43,017 nucleotides of DNA from Kluyvera georgiana ATCC 51603 (GCF_001654985.1 NZ_LXEU01000009.1:1-43017); one strand, 5' to 3'; shown: positions 1 through 8,368, counted from the stretch's first letter. The notes: generated by a model not told the origin, from the letters alone. Numbers and translations: made by a program.

Positions 1-659
1 GTTTCTGGCAGGATAACGTGCTGATTGAAATGCCGGAAAGCGAGCAGAACGCGGATTTTGTTCGCTTTGCTGCCTTCCGCGCCGATCCGCAGGCCAATCC
101 GCTGAAAACGCCGAGCGGCAAAATCGAAATTTACTCCGAGCGTATTGCCAGCTTCCAGTATGCCGACTGTCCGCCGCACCCGATGTGGCTGGCGCCGGAT
201 GAGTGGCATGGCAACGCGCAGCCTGGTCAGCTCCAGCTGTTGTCTGCGCATCCGGCGCATCGTCTGCACAGTCAGCTTAACCATACTTCTCTGCGTGAAC
301 GTTATGCGGTGGCGGGACGTGAACCGATTACCCTTCATCCGCAGGATGCGAAGATGCGCCAGATTGCCGATGGCGACCTGGTCCGCGTCTGGAACCACCG
401 GGGGCAGGTGCTGGCAGGTGCGGTAGTCAGTGACGGTATTAAGCCCGGCGTGATGTGCCTGCACGAAGGTGCGTGGCCTGATTTCGCGACCGAGAACGGC
501 GGAATTTGCAAAAACGGTGCGGTGAACGTACTGACCAAAGATATCCCCAGCTCGCGGCTGGGGAATGGCTGCGCCGGTAATACGGCGCTGGCATGGGTCG
601 AGAAATATGATGGATCGGCGCTTACGCTAACGGCGTTTGATCCGCCTGCCAACGCATAA
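1..659 (+). CDS. bisC: Biotin sulfoxide reductase, C-terminal part (5' truncated by window edge)
   Basis: The reading frame is open from base 3, so the gene enters from outside the window; about 218 C-terminal residues are present. BisC is a cytoplasmic molybdopterin (bis-MGD) enzyme of the DMSO reductase family that reduces biotin sulfoxide and, in E. coli, free methionine sulfoxide. The visible part is the C-terminal molybdopterin dinucleotide-binding domain: the segment with [17 protein letters not shown], the [11 protein letters not shown] barrel strand and the NVLTKD / [13 protein letters not shown] end are typical of the BisC/TorZ group. The neighbouring yiaC-tag pair is the usual bisC context, which favours BisC over TorZ. 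The last 38 bases overlap the convergent 3' end of yiaC. The catalytic N-terminal two thirds cannot be judged. Confidence 0.88.
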   Translation, partial: FWQDNVLIEMPESEQNADFVRFAAFRADPQANPLKTPSGKIEIYSERIASFQYADCPPHPMWLAPDEWHGNAQPGQLQLLSAHPAHRLHSQLNHTSLRERYAVAGREPITLHPQDAKMRQIADGDLVRVWNHRGQVLAGAVVSDGIKPGVMCLHEGAWPDFATENGGICKNGAVNVLTKDIPSSRLGNGCAGNTALAWVEKYDGSALTLTAFDPPANA

Positions 660-1068
660 TCCACGTGGGATGCCGGGTCTCCTCCTGCCACGCGCTGTCT
701 TCAATACGAAAACCCTGCGCGTGGTAGAAATTCACCGCCCGGCTGTTTTTCTGATAGACCTCCAGGCTGAGATCGGAAAAGTGCTGTTTAACGACATTGA
801 GCAGCGCATGGCCGATGCCCTGACGGATGACTTCTGGCGCAACGAACAGCGCGCCGACAAAGCGCGATTCAATGACGCTGACGAACCCTTGCAGCCGTTG
901 CTCGTCTTCCCACACCCAGGTTTCGGCGGCGGGAAGGTAGGTATCGCGCACAATGCTTAAGCTCTCCTGCCAGTACTGGGCGTTAATAAACGGATGCGCA
1001 AAGGTGGTGCTTTCTAGCCACAGTTCAAGTAAAGGGTCGAATTGCTTAGTGTTCCATTTTCTGATCAT
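622..1068 (-). CDS. yiaC: GNAT-family N-acetyltransferase YiaC
   Basis: This 148-residue protein is a single GNAT domain. Acetyl-CoA-binding motif A is visible as [18 protein letters not shown] around residues 73-90, followed by [19 protein letters not shown], the usual motif B helix. Length and sequence agree with E. coli YiaC (about 146 residues), which has been reported to be a protein lysine acetyltransferase; the substrate here is inferred only from that. The start ATG overlaps the 3' end of tag by 23 bases, so the two minus-strand genes are probably co-transcribed and translationally coupled, tag first. The 3' end overlaps the convergent bisC by 38 bases, so the two transcripts share antisense tails. 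Confidence 0.9.
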   Translation of the reverse strand: MIRKWNTKQFDPLLELWLESTTFAHPFINAQYWQESLSIVRDTYLPAAETWVWEDEQRLQGFVSVIESRFVGALFVAPEVIRQGIGHALLNVVKQHFSDLSLEVYQKNSRAVNFYHAQGFRIEDSAWQEETRHPTWIMRWQADQTPLA

Positions 1069-1627
1069 GCTTAACTCCAGGATGGCAGAAGCAGGTGGTT
1101 ACGTGGTCGTTGACCAGCCCGCAGGCTTGCATGAAGGAATAACAGATGGTGGTGCCCACGAATTTAAAACCCCGTTTTTTCAGCGCTTTTGACAGCGCGT
1201 CGGAAGCGGGCGTTGACGTCGCGATTTCGCCAAGCGTCGTGGCCTGAGTCACGATCGGTATGTGATTCACAAACGACCACACAAAGTCATTGAATGATTC
1301 ACCGTTGGCCTCCATCGCCAGATAGGCGCGGGCGTTGCCAATAATGGCCTGAATTTTTCCCCGGTGACGGATGATCCCAGCGTCCAGCACCAGCCGCTCG
1401 ACATCTTCTTCGGTCATGGCGGCGACCTTTACCGGGTCGAAATGGTGGAAGGCTCGACGATAGTTTTCACGTTTTTTCAGCACGGTTATCCAGGACAGTC
1501 CGGCCTGCTGGCCTTCGAGGCAGATCATCTCGAACAGTTTCTGGTTATCTCTTTGGGGGACGCCCCATTCGGTATCGTGATACTCAATGTAAAGCGGATC
1601 CTGGCTTACCCAACCACAGCGCTGCAT
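1046..1627 (-). CDS. tag: DNA-3-methyladenine glycosylase I
   Basis: Tag is the constitutive base-excision repair enzyme that removes 3-methyladenine from alkylated DNA. The 193-residue protein keeps the family's hallmarks: Cys4 and His17 near the N terminus and a C-terminal His/Cys pair (VNDHVTTCFCH) that together form the zinc site, plus Tyr16, Glu38 and Trp46 of the base-binding pocket in YHDTEWG and LEGQQAGLSW. It is slightly longer at the C terminus than the 187-residue E. coli enzyme (tail [10 protein letters not shown]). It is the first gene of a two-gene minus-strand unit with yiaC and is divergent from yhjY, from which it is separated by 156 bases. Confidence 0.95.
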   Translation of the reverse strand: MQRCGWVSQDPLYIEYHDTEWGVPQRDNQKLFEMICLEGQQAGLSWITVLKKRENYRRAFHHFDPVKVAAMTEEDVERLVLDAGIIRHRGKIQAIIGNARAYLAMEANGESFNDFVWSFVNHIPIVTQATTLGEIATSTPASDALSKALKKRGFKFVGTTICYSFMQACGLVNDHVTTCFCHPGVKHDQKMEH

Positions 1628-1783
1628 TTATTTCTCCCTGTTTTTGTCGATCACGCACGCATAATAATAAAACCCTGCACTTCGCTTGACGCCTGTCATA
1701 AAGAGACAATAGTTAATACAGGGATCTTTATCCCTAAAAACATAACAATAACTGCCAAAATTGGCTCTTTCTGGAGTCACTTA

Positions 1784-2491
1784 ATGAATAATAAGAAATG
1801 CAATGGCCTTTGGCGATGTGTTGCGCCAGCGTCGGTTTTTGTGTGGATGTTAGTATCGCCACACGCGAATGCCTGGCAACAGGAATATATCGTGACTGAC
1901 TCACAAAGTAATACTGCCGAGCGCTATACATGGGATAGCGATCACCAACCGCGGTACAATGACATTCTGGCGGAACGTATCGACGCCATGCAAATTGGCG
2001 TGGGGCTGAATATGAATGTCCCGGACGCGACGCCGCTGGATGTGAGCAAAACAATGAGCGTTGGCTGGAATTTCCCGCTGACGGAGAGCATGACCACCGG
2101 GCCGGTAGCGACGTGGCACTATGATGGCTCTCCGGGCTTTATGTGGAATGAATTTGGCGATACCGCCAGCGCCGGTGCGCAAACCGACCCGCTCTGGCAT
2201 GCGAGCGTGAGCACGCTCGGGTGGCGCGTGGATTCGCATCCGTGGTTGGGCATTCGCCCGTGGGCGCAGGTCAGCTATAACCAGCAGTTCGGCGAGAATC
2301 AGTGGAAAGCGCAATCTGGCCTGAACCGGATGCCGACCACGACGCAGGACGGCAACTGGGTGGATGTGACCGTGGGCGCAGATATGTTACTGAATTCACA
2401 TCTGGCGGCTTACGCCGCGCTCTCGCAGGCGGATAATATGGCGGCTGGCGCAAACTATCTGTATACCATGGGCGTCAGCGCGCGCTTCTAA
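1784..2491 (+). CDS. yhjY: Autotransporter-barrel-like outer membrane protein YhjY
   Basis: The frame is open far upstream, but the ATG at 1784, seven bases after a GGAG ribosome site, starts a convincing signal peptide (residues 1-30, basic NNKK start, hydrophobic core, PHANA cleavage site). The mature protein of about 205 residues consists of alternating amphipathic strands rich in aromatics (VGWNFPLTE, GPVATWHYDG, STLGWRVDSHPWLGIRPWAQVSYNQQF) and ends in Phe, the usual outer-membrane beta-barrel sorting signal. Length and position between tag and yhjX match E. coli YhjY (about 230 residues), described as an autotransporter-domain protein without a large passenger. Its function is unknown; some annotations call it lipase-like, and I see no lipase motif. 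Confidence 0.85.
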   Translation: MNNKKCNGLWRCVAPASVFVWMLVSPHANAWQQEYIVTDSQSNTAERYTWDSDHQPRYNDILAERIDAMQIGVGLNMNVPDATPLDVSKTMSVGWNFPLTESMTTGPVATWHYDGSPGFMWNEFGDTASAGAQTDPLWHASVSTLGWRVDSHPWLGIRPWAQVSYNQQFGENQWKAQSGLNRMPTTTQDGNWVDVTVGADMLLNSHLAAYAALSQADNMAAGANYLYTMGVSARF

Positions 2492-2505
2492 TCATGCAAT
2501 ATATT

Positions 2506-2548
2506 CAGCGGCGGAATCATTTTTTCAATGTCATTCATTCCGCCGCTG
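2506..2548. repeat. Long-loop inverted repeat after yhjY
   Basis: A perfect 12-bp inverted repeat (CAGCGGCGGAAT at 2506-2517, complement at 2537-2548) encloses a 19-base loop that itself contains a run of six T (2520-2525). It lies 14 bases after the yhjY stop and directly before the two yhjX direct repeats. The T run sits inside the loop, not after the stem, so it is not a standard intrinsic terminator in either orientation. It could still act as a 3'-end stem for the yhjY transcript. Confidence 0.6.
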
Positions 2549-2549
2549 A

Positions 2550-2580
2550 TGCATTTCATTCCATCCTCAATGCATTTCAT
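2550..2580 (+). promoter_or_regulatory. YpdB-type response regulator box upstream of yhjX
   Basis: Two identical copies of TGCATTTCAT start at 2550 and 2571, separated by exactly 11 bases, giving a 21-bp period (two helical turns). The published binding motif for the LytTR response regulator YpdB, which activates yhjX when external pyruvate is sensed by YpdA, is two GGCATTTCAT copies spaced by 11 bases. The match is 9 of 10 bases in each copy with identical spacing. The site lies about 73 bases upstream of the yhjX start, consistent with an activator position. Confidence 0.85.
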
Positions 2581-2652
2581 GCCTTTTTGAACCAACGAAA
2601 ATGTTAACTTCGTTATCGTTGGCAGCAGTTAATTCAAGAAGGCATCTTCATC

Positions 2653-3855
2653 ATGAACGCTGCAACTAAAAATCACACCCGCTGGCTGACATTGTTCGGC
2701 ACCATTATTACCCAGTTCGCCTTAGGTTCTGTTTACACCTGGAGCCTGTTCAACAGCGCGCTGTCCAGCAAACTGGACGCGACGGTCAGCCAGGTAGCGT
2801 TCTCCTTTGGTCTACTCAGCCTGGGTCTGGCGCTCTCTTCTTCCGTGGCGGGTAAACTGCAGGAACGCTTTGGCGTTAAACGCGTGACCATCGCTTCCGG
2901 CGTGATGTTGGGGCTGGGTTTCCTCCTGACCGCGCATGCGAACAGCCTGATGATGTTGTGGCTGAGCGCCGGTATCATCGTCGGTCTGGCCGATGGCGCC
3001 GGCTATCTGTTGACGCTCTCCAACTGCGTGAAATGGTTCCCGGAACGTAAGGGGCTGATTTCCGCCTTTGCCATCGGCTCCTACGGTTTGGGCAGCCTTG
3101 GCTTCAAATTTATCGACAGCCAACTGCTGGCGAGCGTCGGGCTGGAAAAAACCTTTATGATTTGGGGCGCGATCGTGCTGGTGATGATCGTCTTCGGCGC
3201 GATGCTGATGAAAGATGCGCCGAATCAGGAAGTCCAGAAACATAACGGCGTGATGGAAAATGACTTCACGCTGGCGGAATCGATGCGTAAACCGCAGTAC
3301 TGGATGCTGGCCGTGATGTTCCTGACCGCCTGCATGAGCGGCCTGTATGTGATTGGTGTTGCCAAAGACATCGCACAGGGGATGGTGCATCTGGATCTGG
3401 CGACCGCGGCAAACGCCGTCACCGTTATCTCGATTGCCAACCTGAGCGGCCGTCTGGTGCTGGGTATCCTATCTGACAAAATCGCCCGTATCCGCGTGAT
3501 TACCATTGGTCAGATTATCTCGCTGGTGGGTATGGCTGCGCTGCTGTTTGCTCCGCTGAACGAAATGACCTTCTTCGCCGCGATTGCCTGTGTGGCCTTT
3601 AACTTCGGCGGCACCATCACCGTGTTCCCATCGCTGGTGAGTGAATTCTTCGGCCTGAACAACCTGGCGAAAAACTACGGCGTCATTTACTTAGGATTTG
3701 GTATCGGCAGCATCTGCGGTTCGCTGATCGCCTCCCTGTTTGGCGGCTTCTACGTCACCTTCTGCGTTATCTTCGCCCTGCTGATTATCTCACTGGCGCT
3801 GTCTACCACCATTCGCCAGCCGAAAACGGAAATTCTGCACGAAGCGCACGCTTAA
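2653..3855 (+). CDS. yhjX: MFS transporter YhjX (pyruvate-induced, oxalate/formate antiporter-like)
   Basis: This 400-residue inner-membrane protein has twelve hydrophobic segments in two halves of six and the MFS loop signature between TM2 and TM3 (GKLQERFGVKRV, about residues 71-82). The N-terminal WLTLFGTIITQFALGSVYTWSLFN is characteristic of the oxalate:formate antiporter-like branch. E. coli YhjX (about 402 residues) is the sole strongly induced target of the YpdA/YpdB system and has been proposed to move pyruvate; the substrate here is inferred. It is a single-gene transcript: yhjY lies 160 bases upstream with the YpdB boxes between, and a long hairpin follows the stop. Confidence 0.92.
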   Translation: MNAATKNHTRWLTLFGTIITQFALGSVYTWSLFNSALSSKLDATVSQVAFSFGLLSLGLALSSSVAGKLQERFGVKRVTIASGVMLGLGFLLTAHANSLMMLWLSAGIIVGLADGAGYLLTLSNCVKWFPERKGLISAFAIGSYGLGSLGFKFIDSQLLASVGLEKTFMIWGAIVLVMIVFGAMLMKDAPNQEVQKHNGVMENDFTLAESMRKPQYWMLAVMFLTACMSGLYVIGVAKDIAQGMVHLDLATAANAVTVISIANLSGRLVLGILSDKIARIRVITIGQIISLVGMAALLFAPLNEMTFFAAIACVAFNFGGTITVFPSLVSEFFGLNNLAKNYGVIYLGFGIGSICGSLIASLFGGFYVTFCVIFALLIISLALSTTIRQPKTEILHEAHA

Positions 3856-3882
3856 TATTATCACTCTCCTCAATAAGATGAT

Positions 3883-3916
3883 TCAGGCCAAATATTTTTG
3901 TAAATATTTGGCCTGA
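3883..3916 (+). terminator. Perfect 15-bp hairpin after yhjX (terminator-like, no U tract)
   Basis: A perfect inverted repeat with 15-bp arms (3883-3897 and 3902-3916, containing AGGCCAAATATTT) and a four-base TTGT loop lies 27 bases after the yhjX stop. No T run follows the second arm, so intrinsic termination is doubtful; it may protect the 3' end of the mRNA instead. Confidence 0.55.
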
Positions 3917-4069
3917 TCACATCCGTAGCGAATACTTTTCCCCTTTCTTGTTGTCTACTTACCGCGCTTGCAAATGCGGCCCCATGGGCATACCGCATAA
4001 ATTAACTAGTCTACTCATGCTGTGATTTGTAACTGGTTTTTTATTTTCCCTTTTTCCAGGGTTTTTCGA

Positions 4070-5761
4070 ATGAGATATATCAAAGCGATGTCCCTGCAAA
4101 AGCTCAGTCTTTTGCTGGCGGTATACATCGGCTGGTTTATGAATTATTCCGTGTTGGTTCGTCGGTTCGAGGGGTATTTGTCGGACTTCAGCGTCGAGAA
4201 AGGGATGTTTATCGGCATTGAGCTGGTGAGTTCGCTGCTGGTGACGTTTTTCCTGTTGCGTCTGCTGTCGTTGGGAGGTCGTACGGTTTGGAAGGTGCTG
4301 GCAACGGCCGTGGTGCTGATTTCCGCGGGTGCCAGCTATTATATGACCAACCTGAATGTGGTCATTGGCTACGGGATTATCGCATCGGTGATGACAACCG
4401 ATGTCGATCTCTCCAAAGAGGTGGTGGGCTGGCATTTTATTTCCTGGCTGGTGCTGACCAGCATTATCCCGCTGGTCTTTATCTGGTTTAACCAGGCGCG
4501 GGATACGTTGCTTAATCAACTGCTGACGTCAGGGCAGCGCCTGCGTGGTATCGGTATTGTGCTGCTCTGCGCGGTGCTGGTGTGGGGGCCCATTCGTCTG
4601 ATGGAAGCCCACCTGAAAGAGAGCGAACGCCTTTCAAAGGTCGATCTGCCGAGCTATGGCGGTGTACTGGCCAACTCTTACCTGCCGAGCAACTGGGTCT
4701 CTGCGCTAAGCCTGTACGGCTGGACGCAGGTTGATGAATCGCTGGATACCAGCGATCTGATCGACCCGGCGAAGAAGTTTACCTACGTTGCGCCTAAAGA
4801 CATTGATGACACCTACCTGGTGTTTATCATCGGCGAAACGACCCGCTGGGATCACATGGGACTGTTCGGCTATGCGCGCAACACCACGCCGGAGCTGGAG
4901 AAAGAGAAAAATCTGGTGGCGTTCCGCGGCTATTCCTGTGATACCGCGACCAAGCTTTCGTTACGCTGCATGTTTGTCCGGCAGGGCGGGGCGAGCGATA
5001 ACCCGCAGCGCACGCTAAAGGAACAAAACGTGTTTGCGGTGCTGCATCAGCTCGGCTTTACCGGTGACCTGCTGGCGATGCAGAGCGAACTGTGGTTCTA
5101 CAGTAACACCATGGCCAACAACATTGCCTATCGCGAGCAGATTGGCGCCGAGCCGCGTAACCGTGGCAAGAGCGTGGACGATATGCTGCTGGCGGATGAA
5201 ATGAAAAACGTGTTGGCGCGAACCGGCGTTAACGGTAAACACCTGATCATCATTCACACCAAAGGCTCGCACTTTAACTACACGCAGCGCTATCCGCGCA
5301 GCTTTGCCCGCTGGACGCCGGAGTGCGTAAATGTGGATGATAAATGCAGCAAAGCGGAGCTGATTAACTCGTACGATAACTCGATCACCTACGTTGACCA
5401 CTTCCTGGTCAACATCTTTGATCAGTTACGTGATAAGAAGGCCATCGTCTTCTATGCGGCGGACCATGGCGAGTCGATCAACGATCACGAACGTCTGCAC
5501 GGTACGCCGCGCAAGATGGCGCCGCCGGAGCAGTTCCGCGTGCCGATGATGGTCTGGATGTCGGATAAGTATCTGGAAAATCCGGACCACGCGAAGTCGT
5601 TCGCATACCTACAACAGCAGGCGGCGATGAAGCAGCCGAAACGCCACGTGGAGCTTTATGACACCATTATGGGCTGTTTGGGTTACACTTCTCCGGACGG
5701 TGGGATCAACGAGTACAACAACTGGTGCCATATCCCCGAGGCGAAAAAATCGGCGCAGTGA
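4070..5761 (+). CDS. eptB: Kdo2-lipid A phosphoethanolamine 7''-transferase EptB
   Basis: EptB transfers phosphoethanolamine from phosphatidylethanolamine to the outer Kdo sugar of lipopolysaccharide, at the periplasmic face of the inner membrane. An upstream ATG at 4022 is open in frame, but the ATG at 4070 (MRYIK) follows CCAGGG and gives 563 residues, the E. coli length. About five N-terminal membrane helices (residues 10-180) are followed by the periplasmic sulfatase-fold domain. Visible catalytic elements are [13 protein letters not shown] (metal-binding Glu), the [11 protein letters not shown] loop with the nucleophilic Thr, and [19 protein letters not shown] with the Asp/His metal ligands. 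In E. coli the gene is controlled through the sRNA MgrR and sigma-E; I did not find a clear sigma-E promoter. tRNA-Pro follows 80 bases downstream. Confidence 0.93.
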   Translation: MRYIKAMSLQKLSLLLAVYIGWFMNYSVLVRRFEGYLSDFSVEKGMFIGIELVSSLLVTFFLLRLLSLGGRTVWKVLATAVVLISAGASYYMTNLNVVIGYGIIASVMTTDVDLSKEVVGWHFISWLVLTSIIPLVFIWFNQARDTLLNQLLTSGQRLRGIGIVLLCAVLVWGPIRLMEAHLKESERLSKVDLPSYGGVLANSYLPSNWVSALSLYGWTQVDESLDTSDLIDPAKKFTYVAPKDIDDTYLVFIIGETTRWDHMGLFGYARNTTPELEKEKNLVAFRGYSCDTATKLSLRCMFVRQGGASDNPQRTLKEQNVFAVLHQLGFTGDLLAMQSELWFYSNTMANNIAYREQIGAEPRNRGKSVDDMLLADEMKNVLARTGVNGKHLIIIHTKGSHFNYTQRYPRSFARWTPECVNVDDKCSKAELINSYDNSITYVDHFLVNIFDQLRDKKAIVFYAADHGESINDHERLHGTPRKMAPPEQFRVPMMVWMSDKYLENPDHAKSFAYLQQQAAMKQPKRHVELYDTIMGCLGYTSPDGGINEYNNWCHIPEAKKSAQ

Positions 5762-5802
5762 TGGCTTTCTGGCCGAACAAGGGGCTTTTGTTAAATAAGG
5801 GA

Positions 5803-5831
5803 TTGACGAGGGCGGGGCGCAGCAGTAAGAT
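5803..5831 (+). promoter_or_regulatory. Sigma-70 promoter of tRNA-Pro
   Basis: A -35 box TTGACG (5803-5808) and a -10 box TAAGAT (5826-5831) are spaced by 17 bases. The short stretch between the -10 box and the tRNA is GC-rich (GCGCCGC), the discriminator type typical of stringently controlled stable-RNA promoters. Transcription would start a few bases before the mature tRNA at 5842. Confidence 0.8.
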
Positions 5832-5841
5832 GCGCCGCATT

Positions 5842-5918
<77 letters not shown>

Positions 5919-5926
5919 AATTAGAA

Positions 5927-5954
5927 AAAGCCGCTCTCTGAGCGGCTTTTTTGC
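5927..5954 (+). terminator. proK intrinsic terminator; left copy of the flanking repeat
   Basis: A 10-bp stem (AAAGCCGCTC paired with GAGCGGCTTT) with a three-base loop ends in a run of six T, eight bases after the tRNA. The same 28 bases occur again at 8312-8339, and after one mismatch the match continues with TCTGT. This makes it the left boundary repeat of the inserted segment. Confidence 0.93.
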
Positions 5955-6294
5955 GTCTGTTGACCCGTCCTGACTAGCGTTGACACGTTCCTGACTTAAA
6001 TTCGGAGTGCGTGATGATGACTGAGTGATAAATCACCTCTTCCGCTTCAAAATTGTGACACTTTCGCTATTACAAACCACATAGCCAGAAACGCGGCATG
6101 CGAGCTTTGTCTCTTATTCTGCCATGACGCAGGCTGATCTTTGCGCTCTGCGGGAAAATTCCAAAAGGCTACTGGCAATTTTATAAAATTTTGGATGCAC
6201 CGCAGGTGTTTGTATTGATAATACAATTAACTATTCGCTCAGGTTGTCCTTCTCTCTTCCTGGATTGTTAAATTAAACAGGTGCCGATCCGACT
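5955..6294. other. Non-coding left part of the proK accessory segment
   Basis: No credible gene is seen in these 340 bases. Three things stand out. A pair of near-repeats of GTTGACxCGTxCTGACT (5959-5975 and 5979-5996) sits right after the proK terminator. There is a perfect 14-bp palindrome, AATTTTATAAAATT (6177-6190). A 17-base palindrome, TTGTATT-GAT-AATACAA (6210-6226), lies about 70 bases upstream of the start of the decayed gene and may be an operator. By eye the stretch is more AT-rich than the flanking conserved genes. I see no integrase remnant. Confidence 0.6.
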
Positions 6295-8261
6295 ATGTTT
6301 CCTGTCAGTGATTTGCTGGACTTACAAACGCTTTCTGAATCAGTTGAACTGGAGTTTAAGCTGGCGCAGGGAGCGGATGGTAAAGGTAAACTGCCGGAAG
6401 ATTTCTGGCGAACATACAGCGCCATGGCAAATACCCGGGTGGTTATGTCGTGCTGGGTGTCAGGGAAAAGAAAGGGAATTTTATCGTTGAGGGGATCAGC
6501 GAGATTGCTATCGTTACGAAGCAACTTTTTGATATTGCAAACAATAAGAAAAAAGTTAATGTCAATTTACTGACCGAACAATCGGTACAGACCATCAATC
6601 TTGATAATAAAGCGGTTATTGTCATCGAGATCCCCGTAGCAAGACGTGAACAAAAGCCGGTCTATCTCAATAACCAGCCGATGACGGAAACATACATTCG
6701 TCGTCATGAAGGAGACTGCCACTGTTCTGAAGAGCAAATCAAACGAATGCTCGCGGAGCAGGTTGAGGATAGTCGTGATGACCGTATCCTTGCCGGGTTT
6801 GATTTCAGTGATATCGATCAGGACAGTTTGCGCGCCTACCGTAACCTTTTTGCTGTTGCGAAGCCTCAGCATCCCTGGCTGGAGTTGGATATCATCGATT
6901 TATTCAGGAATATTGGTGGCTGGCGCAAAAATCGTCAGAGTGGGGAAGAAGGTATCACTCTTGCGGGTATCCTGATGTTTGGTACCTGGAACGCTATTCA
7001 GGATGCGGTTCCAAACTATTTTGTTGATTATCGTGAGCGGGATGACACACAACCTGACTCCCGCTGGATCGACCGCATCTATCCGGATGGTTCATGGTCA
7101 GGCAATATTTTCGATTTTTACCGCCGAACATATCGAAAGCTCATTTCCGACCTTAAGGTGCCTTTTGAATTGCAGGACGGCATTCGACTGGATGAAACCA
7201 AAGTTCATGAAGCTATCCGCGAGGCGCTTGTTAACACTCTGGTGCATGCTGATTACACGGGCCGAAGTTCTATCTTAGTCGTCAGGCGGCCGGATCTTTT
7301 TGGCTTCCGTAATCCTGGGCTGATGCGGATACCGCCGGAAATCGCAGTGAAGGGTGGAGAAAGCGACTGCCGTAACCGCCGTATGCACCAGATGTTCTTA
7401 ATGATTGGCGCAGGTGAGCGTGCAGGTTCTGGTGTACCCAAGATCATGAGCGGTTGGAAATGAGCGAACTGGCGAACACCAAAATTGTATGAGAAAACAG
7501 AGCCTTCTGAACAAACGCTGCTTGAGTTGTCGACGGTAAGCCTTGTCTCACAGGAGGTGACTGAGCGGCTTGATGATTTATTTGGTCAACGTTTTCATCT
7601 GCTTGATGATCTCGAACGAATGATTGTTATCACGGCGGCGACAGAAGGTTGGGTAAACCATGAGAGAGCATGTCAGCTCACAAGCAGACATTCTCGTGAT
7701 GTTACCCTGGCATTTCCAAAGTTAGTGGACAAGGGTTTTCTTGTCGCCAGTGGTGAAAAGCGCGATAAATCATACAGCTTACCTGGAATGGAGTTGCCGT
7801 CTCCGGAAGAAGTCTTCGCTAATGCGTTAAGTTCTACATCAGACTTAACGCATAATGCACAGGACTTAACGCATAGTGGCATCAACTTAACGCATAGCGA
7901 TCCTGACTTGGTGGATAGTCATCAGGGAAGAGATGAATACGGTAGATTTATCAGTCAATTGCTAGATAAACCGTTTATTGATGATCTTGACGTATTGAGT
8001 GATGGGTTTCGGGATGAACTTGAAGCGTTAGCTGCGCCATCGCGGGAACACCGTCGGCTGGAAGTAGGAGTAATGAAGGAACTGCTAGTCCAGTTGTGCG
8101 ATGGGCATTACTTATCTGTCGCAGTAATGGAAATATTGTTGAGACGTAAAGCGCAGAGCATTCGCCAGAATTACTTAAAACCTATGGTGGATTCAAAGCA
8201 ACTGAAGCTGGCGTTTCCTAACAAGCCGAATTCGCCAAGACAGGGGTATACGCTCTCTTAG
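6295..8261 (+). pseudogene. AlbA_2/RecG-like ATP-binding putative regulator, disrupted
   Basis: Three open stretches line up as one protein of about 650 residues, the usual size of the 'ATP-dependent DNA helicase RecG-like' family with an N-terminal AlbA_2 (Schlafen-like) domain. That domain shows VELEFKLAQG, EDFWRTYSAMANT and, after the lesion, GGYVVLGVREKKG. A GHKL-type ATPase follows (EAIREALVNTLVHADY, residues RNPG, GAGERAGSGVPKI), then a C-terminal winged-helix-like part. Two lesions are seen. One base is missing in the GGG run at 6437-6439, which shifts the frame in the middle of the AlbA_2 core. An in-frame TGA at 7461-7463 interrupts GWK-ANWRTPKLYEK, with the frame continuing unchanged. 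There is no helicase domain despite the common name. It is not a canonical slippery site, so decay is the simplest reading. It is the only gene of the repeat-bounded segment. Confidence 0.82.
7843..7905 (+). repeat. 21-bp tandem coding repeat (LTH repeats)
   Basis: The 12-mer ACTTAACGCATA occurs at 7843, 7864 and 7885, a 21-bp period encoding DLTHNAQ, DLTHSGI and NLTHSDP. An inverted copy of eleven bases of it (ATGCGTTAAGT) lies just upstream at 7822-7832. The repeat is in the linker before the C-terminal part of the disrupted gene. Confidence 0.9.
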
Positions 8262-8311
8262 ATTTGCTGTTAGTAGGCTTCTGGCGCGGGTGCATTGTTA
8301 GGCCTTATATG

Positions 8312-8339
8312 AAAGCCGCTCTCTGAGCGGCTTTTTTGC
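8312..8339 (+). repeat. Right copy of the proK terminator repeat
   Basis: This is identical over 28 bases to the proK terminator at 5927-5954, and again TCTGT follows after one mismatched base. On the plus strand it is a full terminator hairpin with six T, although no intact gene ends here. Read from the minus strand it follows the lacI-type gene by 30 bases but lacks a U tract. It is best read as the right boundary of the inserted segment, with the two repeats 2,385 bases apart. Confidence 0.9.
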
Positions 8340-8368
8340 ATCTGTAGCTCAGCTCTCTTCTACGTGTT

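Noticed and set aside
1364-1783. N-terminal extension of yhjY back to 1364
   Set aside because: It runs antisense through tag, has no ribosome site, and the ATG at 1784 begins a clear signal peptide.
6431-6445. Programmed -1 frameshift in the AlbA_2 gene
   Set aside because: In the zero frame the codons are ACC CGG; slipping back gives TAC and CCG, which neither tRNA could re-pair. A second lesion downstream also favours decay.
7461-7463. Selenocysteine at the in-frame TGA
   Set aside because: No clear SECIS-like hairpin was seen after it, and the family does not have a catalytic Cys at this position that I know of.
7843-7905. CRISPR-like array
   Set aside because: The repeats are only 12 bases with 9-base gaps and keep a coding frame; there are no cas genes, so it is a peptide repeat.
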